Source: Diaporthe sp. PMI_573 (lineage: Eukaryota; Ascomycota; Sordariomycetes; Diaporthales; Diaporthaceae). Taken from it: a DNA stretch of 64,000 nucleotides. Below are positions 41,611 to 53,027 of the stretch, piece by piece. Within the stretch, counting starts at the first letter, position 1. Every line of letters begins with the position of its first letter. The stretch covers positions 1 through 64,000 of the forward strand of contig JAJTUP010000085.1 of the NCBI GenBank assembly GCA_021399435.1. The letters run 5' to 3'. The notes beneath the pieces were generated by a model that made no database searches, had not been told where the DNA came from, and saw only the letters and a program-made list of their open reading frames with translations. The translations under genes and the position numbers were made by a program.

Positions 41611-44600
41611 AGCTCATCAGAGGTTAGGACTCAGTCCTATTGCAGCAGCTAATCATATTGCAGAGGACGGAAACCTGATCGGTCGGACAGCAGCCGATGT
41701 TTATGTCGATGGGAATCCTAGGAGTGTCGCCTTTACCATTAGCTCTCTCCTTTTCGCGAGCCGCGAGAACTTTGCTGAAGTGGTTGGATTTGGTTAATAT
41801 CGAGACGAATCTACGCCGCACACAGTATATCATACATCGAGTATTGCCTAATTCACCACTCCTACGTGCTGAATGGGTTTTCATGGAATCGTTGGCCGAA
41901 GGATGACTAATTTCGTTACCAGCGGGTAACAAAATTAGTCATCATCAATTCACCCTTCCTTTCACTGGTAAGGTTAACAGAGAGTTCCTGAGGTAACACA
42001 AATACGAGGACATTGCTTTATAAACACACCACGCCGCCTGTCTATCCGGATGTGCTAGGTATAATGCATTGACCTCAGGCTGCACCATACGTGTTGGTCG
42101 ATGTAGTTCCCGGCTTACATTCTATACTCATGGAATAGGATTTGGCGGGAGCTGGGTCAACGAATTCTAGATTCTACGACCGATGAAAATTCTAAGGTCA
42201 TTATCTTTGACACAGCTTGCCATTTGCGGCTTTCCTTTGGCTTTCCGTTGGCTTTCCGGGTCTGCTGCCCCACACCACCTGAATACTCTCCTACAGGGGT
42301 CGTGCAGAAAACGCGACTTTTAGCGAGGCGCCTGGGCGTGTTTTGAGGGAGAGAGAACCAGTGGGTAATTGGCATAGTCCACACCTGTGGGTCGCCTCCA
42401 ATGGTTCAATGACAGAAGCTGGGGAAGGGTCGAAGGATGTGCGGATAGGAGCGAGGGGTGCCTGTTCAAGCACGCTGGTCTTCTCCGGGGGAACATCCAA
42501 TCAGAGTGAGAGACCCCCAGGCAATTGTTGACCTACAGTCATCTTCGAGACTTCGATCCAGCACAATTTCTCAGATCTCTTGGTATTGACTAAGGATAAC
42601 AATATGAAATAGATACAGACCAGCAAACACACATCGGAGATTCAGGTGTCTTCGCCTCTGCCTTACAGGTCCTAATCCCTCCCCCGCGGGGGAGGGGGCA
42701 TTCCTGTCATACTTCCAAGCTCAGGTCAATACTGGCTTCATCCCTTATGTAATTACAGGTGCTCTCCGTTATAGCCACCCAGATTCAAAGTAGCCTCCGC
42801 AGTCATGATGGCTGCGATTAGCACAACACCTGTATATGGAAAGGCCGAAGGAGGCGTGGGTAGAGGGGGTTACGAGAACAGGAGCTACTCGACAAGCGTG
42901 TGCTATAAATAGCAGGCGTCGAGGAACGTGCCCGTACAAGGGCGGTCGAGTTAGCCAAAAAAAAAGAACAGCAACAAGAAATAAGACGACTGCGAAGGCA
43001 ATCTGTATCCTTCTTGACGCTTATCGAAGACCTGGAGAAAACATACGATAGGTTGGCCAACAGTCGCGACTGTTAGAAACATCATGGCGAAAGGCGGGGC
43101 TGTCTGATGCGATTCAGCTTGGCTCTGGATGTATGTAGTCTACGTCGGCTTTCTGCTTGTGACAAGGAAACCAGGAATACGTCGTAATACCTGAGAGTTT
43201 GCTTGCACTTGCCTGTCCGTACATTGATGTCATAGTGTATAGCGAGGGATGATGCTTTCTCAAGGAATCATGCGTCATGCCGGGTTTGGGAAGGAAGATG
43301 TATAGGTGCATAGTCTTTGATTCACCGCATCGCTTCGAGCCAGCATTCTTGTTCCAAGACAACAGTGATAGCAGTGAATAGTCTTGTGCAGTAAAATATA
43401 ATAAGGAAAACAAGATATTTGAGATGAGTTCTAAATCTTGGCTCGTGTGGCTTCTTTCTCGTCACTCGCTAGTCTATCCTATCCCCCCTACTCACCCTGT
43501 GTCGCTCGCGTCGCAGTCATTCATACATCCTTTTCCAATAATTTCGCTCTCGTTCCGCCTCCTCACAATAATGTCTCTAATAATTCCGACTGCATTCCAA
43601 CTTATCACATATCTTCTCTACCCCATCACAAAACCTCCTTGAAGACGCAGACTTCCTGCACTGGCGTCTTAAGTCTTCTTGCACCTCACCCAAAGCAACT
43701 TCGAGGGCTCAGGTGCGGGCGCGTTCTGCTTCTAGTTCTGCGATTATCCATCAGCTCTTGTTCCAAACGAGATCCTCACAAGGCAGCAATATCCTTCTCA
43801 GCCCTAGAGTTACGTTTGTGCATGTTATCTCCCAACAGTCTCCGGAATTGGCCGGTAGATCGATAGTGTCGAGACTTTTGAATGGTGGATGCTGACTGGT
43901 CATATATTATCCATCCGCTCCGTCAGACCCAGTTTAGGGAAGGTGTCCCAGACTATTTCAGGCTCCCCTTTTGGAAATTGTGTGCGCCTCGTTAGCGTAG
44001 ATAGGACAAAAATGGGTCCAAAGCTTAGTGTTCATAATTTTCATGTTCCCAGCCGAGATGTGTCATGCAACATGATTCCTTCGCAATGGCTACCAGAAAG
44101 CAAGATCCGGGACAAACGGTGTGTAGAAGGCAGAAGCTCCAATTCCGGGTACGAACCCTGGTTCAGGGTCCTTCTGGTATACGATGGTACTTTGTCAATA
44201 ATTTTGGGCCGCTTGCGGTCGGGATCGAAGGCGGTTCTTGAGCGTGTGGTCGCTGTCGCAGTTCCTGGGGGAGGTCGGGCAGCTGGCAGTATGAAAGCGA
44301 GGTGAGCTGCTCGGGTTGCCCATCAGGCCTTAATTCAGGAATATACCAGACGTGTTGTGTAACTAAGTTTGGGTCTTTGGCACTTCTCAATCATGTCCAG
44401 AATTGTTGTTCTGCCGCGGGGGCTGAGTATTTCAAGGGGTCGTGTCACTAGTCCAATCCGACCTGTCCGCGAAGAGACAGCCCTAGTTATCCCGTGTCTG
44501 TGCCTGGTTATCTCCATGTCTGGGCGGCGGTTAACTATGATTCTTACACAATTCTTTCCACGGCGGCAGAAAAACTGAGCGATGCGCATTCATCGAGGCC

Positions 44601-45176
44601 TTGTCGAGTCAGCGCTGATGCCGTAGCTCCATTCTAGATGTCGCAAAAACACACGATAAGTCCTATATTCCACTGGCACCCCCATAATATGCAATCGCTA
44701 TATCCGCAGCAACTTCCAGTTTTCGTGTGCGTCCGAGTCAATTCGACCAAAAGGAAGGAGTCGACCGCAAGAGTCTATGCATCCACCGATGTTGCGGCTC
44801 GTATCGTCAAGAGCACTTCAAGGCGAGCTTGAGGCCAACGCTCTTTTCGAGGGCCAAGGTCAGCTCACGCATGAGCTCTTTCATTGCCATCTACTTACTG
44901 TAATAGTTTTCGCGCTGTTCCGAAGCGGCATAACAGGGTATGGGTTGACCCATAGACGCATGCGTCCGCAGCGCAAAGCAGGAGAGCCAAGAAGACTCCC
45001 TGTTGCTCGACCTAGCGGAGACGACTTGGAGGAAATGCTCGCCTGTTATTTGGGGTGTGTTCGTGTGCTGTCTCTCGCTGCTTGCAGGTGTTTTTGTACT
45101 CCCTTATGTTCGTATCTATCTTTCAAATCACTCGGACCATCGCTGGTCGTCAAGATGCCCATACCCACGCGACCGC
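41611..45176. other. 3.5-kb intergenic stretch, no gene recognised
   Basis: Several short frames exist on both strands, but none has family resemblance or supporting splice structure. A 20-bp perfect GC palindrome lies at 42677-42696. The right end is the 3' flank of the nirA-like gene. Confidence 0.4.
42677..42696. other. 20-bp perfect GC palindrome
   Basis: CCCTCCCCCGCGGGGGAGGG is self-complementary. It also contains CCCCC/GGGGG cores like those bound by fungal stress zinc-finger factors, but no gene start is nearby to support a promoter role. Confidence 0.4.
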
Positions 45177-48100
45177 TCACTCCTCACCAGTCGTGAACTC
45201 ATCAAACATGGCCAGCTCGTCAAAGGCCCGGGCCAACACGTCCAGCGAGGCGGCGCTCGGGTTGACAGACGCCTCGTTGAGGTCGATGACGAAGCCGTTG
45301 CCGCCTGGGTGCGCGCCGGGGAGGTTCACGAGTCCACTGATAGCCAGCACGGCCGCGTCGCCGCCAAGACCACCGGAAGACCCGTACACGACCCTACCGA
45401 AAGTCTCTGAGGCCTCACGCTCCTCTCCTCCAACAACAAGGCCGCCGGCAGCGCCGACGCCCGCGCCCCTTTCCACCTCCTCTTCGTCTACCTCGTCCTC
45501 GTCACCGCCGTCTGCCAACGCCACCGCCTGGATCGTGCTGCCCGCTGTGCTGCGGGAGGAGAATTGGGCGCGGCGGTGGCGGCTTGAGACCTCTGCGCTG
45601 GCTTTGACCTGGTCCATGATGGTGCGGCCCTCGACGGCTGCGATGGAGCCCTTGAGGATCGCCATGCTCAGGATCCCCTGCACGATGCCCGTCACGATGC
45701 CGAACTGCGGCGCGAGGGCCCGGAGGGCGTCGATGCACGCCGTAAACCACTTGCGCCGGTCGGCATTCTCTTCTGATTCCGCTATTTTCTCGTCCGTGGG
45801 CTCGCCGTCCCCCATGGCTGTCGTTGTTGTCGTCATCATCCCCTCCATCTCGTCGGCATTTCGGCTGCCGTGGACATCGCCGGTGGCCCCGGCCGGGTGA
45901 GGAGCCGGCCCGCGCAGGGGAAGGCACGCGTTGGCGACGTATAGCAGGGCGTTCTGCCACAGCATCGTGGAGGTCGCACAGGGGTACCTGGCCCGGAATA
46001 TGAGGATGAGGTGCTTCAGCTGGCTCACCGAGGCGTCGCAGACGCCCTCCAGGCTGGGATTGTCGGCGGCAAAGTTGTCGAGCAGGAAGGGGGCCTGGAG
46101 CCGCTGGTAGGGGAACGGGCGGAACAGGTCCAGGACGGCGGTGTGGAAGAATATGTGGGCGATGGCGGCGTGGTGAGGCATGTCGTCGCCGCGGGCCATG
46201 GACACGGGCAGGTCGTCGGCCCAGCCTAGGAGCCGGCTGTATAGCCGCTGGGCAAAGCTGAACGAGGCGCGGGCCGTTGGGGCCAAGCCGTCGCCACTGT
46301 CGTAGTATTCTTGCAGCATCTCATTGATCAGCGGCATCAGCCTGCACAGTTCGGTGAAGCTCTGGCCCATGTAGGCTGGGAGTTCGAAAGACTCTAATTC
46401 GCCGTCGGACCGGACAACGTCTGTGCCTGGGATCGGTAACCACGGGGGAATACGGATATACGCGGCCTGGTAGTTCATTCCGAGGAGCCTGCCGAGAGTA
46501 AAGATATACATCATTAGCTAACCACCATGAGTGAACAGCCAGTCTCGCAACCGGCCTGCAGGCCATCTTGACAGATGCGTTCGGGCAAGAATTATCCCAA
46601 TGGGCGAAGGTTGAGTGGGTGCCCTTTCGACGGAAAAAGGGAGGGTGAAGAGGCCACGTTCTACAAAGTATCGGCATCAACAACTTAAACTTACGTAGCT
46701 CTGCAGAAGGTGCCCCATGCCGTGTGCGATGCGGCTTTCACATAGTCGACGTGGTCATCAAGCCAGTTCCGGGCCGACTCCTTCCTGCCGACGGCCAGAA
46801 GACCGTTCTGGTGTGCTAGCTCGATGCCCTCGGCCAGGTATTTCATTGCCAGAGCGTTCCGGCCATGGCAGGTCGCGGCGAGGCTGAGCAACTGGGTCGC
46901 AGCGATGTTTGGAATGGCGAATTGGTACTGCGGGTTGCCAGTGCTCTCCTCCCTGTGGAGTCGTTGGGCTTCGTTGAAGAAGGCATAGCTCAGAGATGCC
47001 GTGTTGTGATCGATGCTCGAGTAGCCTTGCTATTGATCCGGAAGAAACGGGCACTGTCAGCTTTGCTAGAGCTATCGTGGAGGGCAGCCGGATACGAAGG
47101 AGGGGAGACAGAACATCCGGTCGACATACACACGCAAAACAAAGCACAGCGGAGAGCAGCAGGGGGCAGCAAAACTCGGTCCTGTGGGCCACAAGATCGC
47201 CAAGGAACAAGTCTGCATCAAAAAGACCTAGGATCGGATGGTCAACGGTCAGATAAAACGAAATAAGCCGCGCTCCCAAGTCGTTTGAAATGGGAACTTG
47301 CGTCCAGTTGAGGATCTTGACGTGTTCAAGCCGCTGATCACAGAGATGAGAGTGGCGAACGGCAGAGTCGCTTTGCCCAGGAGACGATCCTTGTTGGGCG
47401 CCTTGTTTTGTGGGAGACAGTCGGTGGGACGAGGGTCGCCGCGAAGATAGCCCGAGACAAGGAACCCCGTGGTCAGCAAGCTGCAGATAGGCGTGAGGAG
47501 ACGGGCCCAATACTCCGTCAAGGCGGTGCTGTTGGGAAAGGGGGTTGGGCTGGGCCTGGACATCCTGTCTGTCCACGGCAAATGGGCCTAGACCCGTGGG
47601 CTCACCTCGGATAACACTTGGGGTAATAACAAAAGACATACTTGCTCGAGCCAACGGTGGTCCCGGCCCCGTGCTCGCGATACGGAAGTATTCTCAGATG
47701 AGACACTTGTATCTCTGGGGGGTCATAAGAAGCGACGATGGGGTACAATATGGTGTGGCGATGCATCAGCTCGAACTCAACGCTCGTCCGCGAAGGCGGG
47801 GGGATGTTTCGCGCGGTGACAAGATCCTGAAGACATCGTGACCAGCATTAGAGACTTGAACCGGGAGTCAAGGACCCTACCCAGTCGCCCCGGGGCAGGG
47901 CGACGGGCCCGGGCTGCGGTTCCCCGAGCTTACTTGGTTCACTCGAGTCTCGGACCGCACCTGGAGGAGCAGTGCCAAGGCCTCGTCCTCAGGCAGGGTC
48001 TTGAGCCGTTGAAGGAGGTCCTCGTCGACTCCTCCCCCGCCCCGTTGCCCCTTCCGCGGCGACGCGCGCTGCTGCTGACGCAGCACTTCCAGCTCGGCTC

Positions 48101-49063
48101 GCTCCTCGGCGGCCATGTCAGTGCGAGGAGTATAGGTGCAGACCGTACCACGGCGGCGGGTGCACGGTGAGCATATTGGTTTCTCGCCATCACACTGCGA
48201 CAGAATACACAAGGTCAGAGATTTTCCGGGATCAAAGGGTAGATATGTGACATTATGCACAACATAGCAGGCAGCAGGGGGGGTTGGGCATAGAGTGGCA
48301 AAGCTGTAGAGGTAGACGGCTGAGGCCGCCCTAAAAGGGCTTTATCTGCCCTTGCCGTTGTCCTTGGCCAGACCGGAGATCAGTGTCTCCCGTGCGAAAC
48401 GCTGGAAACCTTGGTGTCTGCACGGCAATCCTGTGTGTATGGACGTATGACTGCAGCGAGGCAGGGGGTATGACTGTAAAATGACGCAAAATGACGCAAA
48501 ATGACGCAAATTGTCCCACAGCGTGATGGAGAACGGTCTCGCTGGGGACTGAACGGACAGAATTGACTGAACTGGTTGGACTGAACTGGTTGGACTGAAC
48601 TGGTTGGACTGGCTTGTTTAGGGACACGCCAGCAGTGGTTCTTATTATGTGTTGGCTTCCCCGTTTCTGGGTCGATTTTGTGGGGAGGAACCTCCTCGGG
48701 AGGGAGGAGGTATGTAATGTCGGCGAGTAAGGTGTATAAGTTAGGTATGGATTGCCATTCCGGGGCCAGCCCCATCATGATCTTCATGCCAGGTGCCGTC
48801 ATCTGAGGAGCGAGGCCCAGACTGTGAGGCCGGAACAGAACCCGCCAACAGGGAACGAGGGAGAAACAGAAAGGCCTTACCGCAGACCTCTTGGATCGAC
48901 AGGCATCACAGGCGAATCGACCCGCCCTCCTCTGTCTCTTCGGATGAAGTGCTCCTCCATGCTTCACCGGGCTTCCCTCCTCTCCCACCCGACCTCCCTC
49001 GCCGTGGTTTTCAGCGGGCAGGATGCGCCGATACTTCTCCAACGGCAGCCTTGGGGATGGCAT
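45177..49063 (-). CDS. Zn2Cys6 transcription factor, nirA-like, 5 exons
   Basis: My model is 49063-48881, 48194-47934, 47333-47130, 47029-46695 and 46488-45177, giving about 764 aa in frame. The zinc cluster is split by a 686-bp intron: CDACRSKRSA at the end of exon 1, CDGEKPICSPCTRRRGTVC at the start of exon 2. Exon 3 has VPISNDLGARLISFYLTVDHPILGLF in two adjoining blocks (VPISND; DHPILGLFDADLF). Exon 4 continues QGYSSIDHNTAS...IAATQLLSLAATCHGRNALAMKYL, and exon 5 the PPWLP...PFPYQRL part. This is the order in fungal nitrogen-assimilation regulators of the NirA type, so DNA binding is expected; the target genes are unknown. The C-terminus carries an acidic run (DEDEVDEEEVE) typical of activators. 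Intron 2 (600 bp) is unusually long and may hide an exon. Confidence 0.7.
48481..48510. repeat. tandem repeat, 3 x 10 bp, in intron 1 of the regulator gene
   Basis: ATGACGCAAA is repeated three times head to tail. The unit contains TGACGCAA, close to a bZIP half-site pattern, but this is only suggestive. Confidence 0.6.
48564..48615. repeat. tandem repeat, about 3.5 x 14 bp, in intron 1 of the regulator gene
   Basis: The 14-bp unit GGACTGAACTGGTT occurs three times plus a partial copy, within the long intron that splits the zinc cluster. Confidence 0.65.
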
Positions 49064-50232
49064 TGCCTCGCCTCTGGTCTGATATGCGCAGAGCAGAGCA
49101 GCCCCAGTCCCGTGTTGAATCCCGAATGGTTTCCCACTCCCGTAGTACCTCCTATGCTGGTATCAATCGAGTTAAACTTCCCAGTCGGCGTTGGAGCCCC
49201 CCATCCAGTTCGACTCAACTCAAATCAACTAAATCGAGCCAACCCAACTTGTGATCCCCGGTCGCCCCCTTCCTTCCTCTCTCTGTCCTCGTGCGCCAAC
49301 TGGCGACTGGCCAAGCAAGCAGCTAGCCAGGAACGGCAACTATCGCTGTCTGCTCTCCAGTGTCAGTGTCGGCTGTGTGTACTGTATATCTGCACCTGCG
49401 TACACAACCGTTTGCTCCAGGGAATGTGTCGGACGATGGTGATGGTGGTGCTGCTTGTTACACGCAGAAAGTCAGACTCATGATCGTGGCCAGCGCCGAT
49501 CAATATCGCCTGCCAAGCTGAAACTGACGTCTCCTTTACCCCTCACGAACTCTCTGTGTTTCCAGACCACGTAAGCAGCCTAGTAGCCAATCATAATTGT
49601 CCATTTTGGTAACGTCAGTATTACATCACCTTTCCGTATCGAGCCACCGGGTGCCCAAGTTTACCGCCTGTGGACACACACGGAAAAACAAAAGTTATCC
49701 AGCTCACAGTGGGAACGGCCATGGACGCCGCCGCCGGCGCGCCGGCGCAATAAAAAGAATTCTTTTGTTCCTACCTTTTACAGTTGTGAGCATATGTGGC
49801 TTCCTCTTGCAAAATCAATATGTCATTCTTTAAACTTTAAGAGGACTTGCAGTACCATTAATCTACCTTAGCGAGAACTTAGTCATCCATAATTGGCAGT
49901 AAAGTGAGCCTTGTCACAAGTACAAGTATTCACGCTAGGCGGCTTTCAGAAGTACTGCGAAGTTAATAAAAGTATAGGACGCCTGACCAATCATCCTTGT
50001 CCCGAGCTACAGTGCAACTAAATTGCTGATTTACCTAGGCCGATTTGTTGAGGTACATGACTACACTTGCGGGGTATGCTGCTGACACCCGTTGTCACGT
50101 GCCTTTAGTGCAGAGAAGACCATGGAATCGCATGGATGCCTAGGTTGATTGACTCAGATCGCGCATGATGACGGTAGAACAAAGCGACGCTGAGCGTGCA
50201 AGATAATGCCTGCCTGACCTATCAATGGAAGG
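49064..50232. other. divergent intergenic region, no gene
   Basis: This lies between the start of the nirA-like gene and the start of the unknown gene at 50233. It should contain both promoters. No ORF with family resemblance is seen. A palindromic GCCGCCGGCGCGCCGGCG-like run lies near 49730-49746. Confidence 0.4.
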
Positions 50233-51471
50233 ATGAATTCTAATGAGTCTTCTGACGATACAGAAACTTCCAAAGACTCTCAAACGTCTTCCTCCGACAG
50301 CGAGGTCTCCAGATCTGCCCCTCTGGCCCGAAGGAGCCGGCTGAGACCTGCCGGGAGGGCCTTCACTTTCGTGCCATTCGCTGACTGGGAGCCAGAACGG
50401 TCGTATGATGGCGAGCCTACGATACATTATAACGTGGAATGGAAACTGTTCGTGAAGAATAGGGTACAGGCCGGCGAATCAGAGCTTGGCGTTGTCATAT
50501 CGCCACGCAAGTTCTGGAAGCACGTTCTCCAACCAAAGGTAGCTGACGCAAGTGCGGCTAAGCCCTGGAAGGAGAACGCTACAAAGCTTATTCTGTCTGT
50601 TACCGACCGCAAGACAGGCAACATAACAAAGCGCTTTCCAAAACTGGATGTCGACTGGCTATTCGTCAAGAGACAACTGCAGGATTGGAGCAAGTTTCTC
50701 AATGACGGCAAGAGGATCACTGTTACATTGACGTTTTACTATGAGCGTGTTGATGCTGGCAAGTCTGGCAGGGGAGGGGCAACAGCCAACCAGGAAGCAG
50801 ACTTGGAAGCCAGAACTGCTGGCTTAGGTCGGGGTGCATGCATCAGGAAGGCTTACCTTCTTATGCGTTGTCCTGGTAGGCCATGCACAAAAGGGGACCA
50901 CTGCTGGCAGCACGAGGGCAAACATTACCCTCTCCTCCCACACCACATAAGGATGCTCGCCGACCACCTTCAGGCTGGCAGGCCCTTGAATGGGCATGAT
51001 GATGTACCAGAGGAGTTCCGTCGGCTTGTCCTAGATGATGACCGCGAGCGGGAAGACAGGGACCGTAAAGAATCGGAGAGGTCGCGGCAACGCAAGCGGA
51101 GGCGGCGTGATTCAGACCACTCATCGTCCGACGAATTAGTTGTGCGATGTCCCCGGTGTGCAAACAGCCCTGCCGCATCTCCCGCAATGGTTTTCCCGTC
51201 GCTACCCTTGCTAGTGTTGAATATGCCCAGGGAAGATGCCGTCAGGGCTTACAGTACCTGGCAGCAGTCCCAAGTGAGCACCACCGAGCAGAAAGAGCAC
51301 TACAACACGCTCCAGGAACTGACCTTGGCGCACTGTTATGACTTGGACATGTTGGCAGCCAACCAGGAACAGATGTATCACTTCTATATACGGCATGGGA
51401 TACCTGCAGGCATCGCCTGGCGCTATGTCTGCGATATCAGGTCGTTCTTGGCACAGCGAGAGATGAGATAA
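50233..51471 (+). CDS. unknown protein, acidic Ser-rich N-terminus and Arg-rich segment
   Basis: A 412-codon uninterrupted gene starts at ATG 50233. The first about 30 residues are Ser/Asp/Glu-rich (MNSNESSDDTETSKDSQ). Residues about 45-175 look like a folded domain (FVPFADWEPERSYDGEPTIHYNVEWKL...RFPKLDVDWLFVKRQL). A Cys/His segment follows (LLMRCPGRPCTKGDHCWQHEGKHY), which could bind zinc. Residues about 270-300 are strongly Arg/Asp/Ser-rich (DDDREREDRDRKESERSRQRKRRRR), a likely nuclear signal. The last 100 residues are helical and include a second CPRC pair. I cannot name the family. It lies tail to tail, 44 bp from an IS630-type transposase, so it may belong to a repeat or be a host gene beside one. 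Confidence 0.6.
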   Translation: MNSNESSDDTETSKDSQTSSSDSEVSRSAPLARRSRLRPAGRAFTFVPFADWEPERSYDGEPTIHYNVEWKLFVKNRVQAGESELGVVISPRKFWKHVLQPKVADASAAKPWKENATKLILSVTDRKTGNITKRFPKLDVDWLFVKRQLQDWSKFLNDGKRITVTLTFYYERVDAGKSGRGGATANQEADLEARTAGLGRGACIRKAYLLMRCPGRPCTKGDHCWQHEGKHYPLLPHHIRMLADHLQAGRPLNGHDDVPEEFRRLVLDDDREREDRDRKESERSRQRKRRRRDSDHSSSDELVVRCPRCANSPAASPAMVFPSLPLLVLNMPREDAVRAYSTWQQSQVSTTEQKEHYNTLQELTLAHCYDLDMLAANQEQMYHFYIRHGIPAGIAWRYVCDIRSFLAQREMR

Positions 51472-51514
51472 AGCATGTGAGACGAAGGCGCCATGAGTTC
51501 AATTGAATCCTCAC

Positions 51515-52510
51515 CTAAGGCTCAACCTCAATCTGCGCCATTCTAAAGTGCCCTCTAGCTATCTTCTTATCCTCTCCTACAATCCTGACCTGCATTTGGA
51601 GATAAGATTTAAAGTCTGCTTGGATGAGATCTGCATCCTCCCGGGACCTCTTCCTGATGCGGTTCTTTACCGAGCCAAACAAGTACTCGATCGGGCTCAA
51701 ATCTGGTGAGTACGGGACCTGATATTCAATAATAACCCCAGCCCGTGTGAATAAATCCTTTACCCTTGGGGAGAAGAAATGGAACGAGGCGTTGTCCATA
51801 AAGATGATGGACCTCGGCTCGGGATGTCTACCACAGAAAGGTAGCAGCCTCTCGAGGAAACCCTCGAACACCTCAACGTCCGTGTTCTCTTCATACACCT
51901 CGCAATAGATCACTCCATCAACGGTGTATGCCGGCAGCACCTGGACTCTCTTCCCACGGTGGAAGCGCTTGATCTGCACCGGAGTTACGCCTTTTGGGGC
52001 ATAACCTCGTCCCAGGATGGCAAGACCGCGATCGCTTCCGCTTTCGTCAACGAAGATCATTTGGTCAGGCCTATAATGCGATCGCCGCTCGATATAATCG
52101 TCGCGTAGGTCTTGGTTACGTTCCTTAGCAACATTTTGGGTGACCTTCTTTGTCCAGCCGGCTCGTTTTAACGCTCTACCGATAGCGTGTCGAGATAACT
52201 TAATGTGGTATTGCTTATAGAGAAAACCAGCCATATCTTGCTGACCCATGCAAGGATTGTTTTCAAGCTGATTCTTCAAAGCAAGCCACATGTTCTCAGT
52301 CAATGATCTAGGTCGGCCCTTAGCCATATATGGGACATCAATCGTGCCGTATTGGAGGATGTTTGATCGCGCTTTACGGACGGTTCGCGTGGTACAGCCG
52401 CCGACGGCGCGGGCTATCTCGTCGTCGGTTATAGCTTCCTGGCTCTTCAACTTGCTAACAATGATGCTTTGAAGCTCATTCCGCTGGATCTTGGACAATC
52501 TGGGTGCCAT
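51515..52510 (-). CDS. IS630/Tc1-mariner-type transposase (DDE_3), apparently intact
   Basis: A 331-aa uninterrupted frame from ATG 52510. It has an N-terminal helix-turn-helix (ITDDEIARAVGGCTTRTVRKAR), a second HTH (KLSRHAIGRALKRAGWTKK) and a DDE domain with Asp155 in IFVDESGSDR, Asp239 in IFMDNASFH and Glu275 in SPDLSPIEYLFG. The spacing between the last two is 35 residues by my count (DD35E). The frame has no damage, in contrast to the Fot1-like copies here. I could not find convincing inverted repeats around it, so it may be a stranded transposase, a domesticated gene, or part of an element whose ends I missed. Confidence 0.85.
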   Translation of the reverse strand: MAPRLSKIQRNELQSIIVSKLKSQEAITDDEIARAVGGCTTRTVRKARSNILQYGTIDVPYMAKGRPRSLTENMWLALKNQLENNPCMGQQDMAGFLYKQYHIKLSRHAIGRALKRAGWTKKVTQNVAKERNQDLRDDYIERRSHYRPDQMIFVDESGSDRGLAILGRGYAPKGVTPVQIKRFHRGKRVQVLPAYTVDGVIYCEVYEENTDVEVFEGFLERLLPFCGRHPEPRSIIFMDNASFHFFSPRVKDLFTRAGVIIEYQVPYSPDLSPIEYLFGSVKNRIRKRSREDADLIQADFKSYLQMQVRIVGEDKKIARGHFRMAQIEVEP

Positions 52511-53027
52511 TATCAAAGGCTACAAGTCGTAGTAAGTAGGTGACAACGACGAAACCAGGCAGCAATCACGTGCTCCAGGAAGCGGCATGACGTGGCAGGG
52601 AGCGGCTGAATATTATTCCGAGCGAATCCACCCTCATAGTTTAGGTTTGCTGGACTACTGCATTTATTCGAGCTACGGCGTTGCGACATGCCCATGAGTT
52701 CGATTAGGGCTGTGGATGTTGGAGTTGCCACTCAGCCTCTAGTTACCAACAACGACTTCACTTGGAAATGGAAGACATCGATATCTTGACAAAGAACAGA
52801 AGCATTGAGTTACGACCATAATGTTGTTACACATCCATGGCCAGCTTGTGACGCGTGTGATTGGCCCAGCAGGCGCTGCTATGCAGTCAGCCTGCATGGC
52901 CATGCATGGCCATGCCCTCGCCAACCCCTCAAGATGAGGCATCCCCAGTTCAGCTGTAACAACCACACGCAAAAACTGCCTTCAGGATCCATCAACCACT
53001 TTCAGCCCTGAAAGGCTTGTTGACGTT
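52511..53027. other. intergenic between divergent transposase and NLR genes
   Basis: About 0.5 kb with no gene. It includes a short palindromic run of CATGCATGGCCATG motifs near 52890-52915 and presumably the NLR promoter. Confidence 0.4.

Noticed and set aside
43424..44600. Several frames of 60-140 codons on both strands
   Set aside because: No recognisable domain, no splice structure and no codon or composition support.
48590..48880. Readable peptide (MTAPGMKIMMGLAPEW...) inside the long intron of the regulator gene
   Set aside because: It interrupts the zinc cluster, which joins correctly when this part is removed; probably chance.
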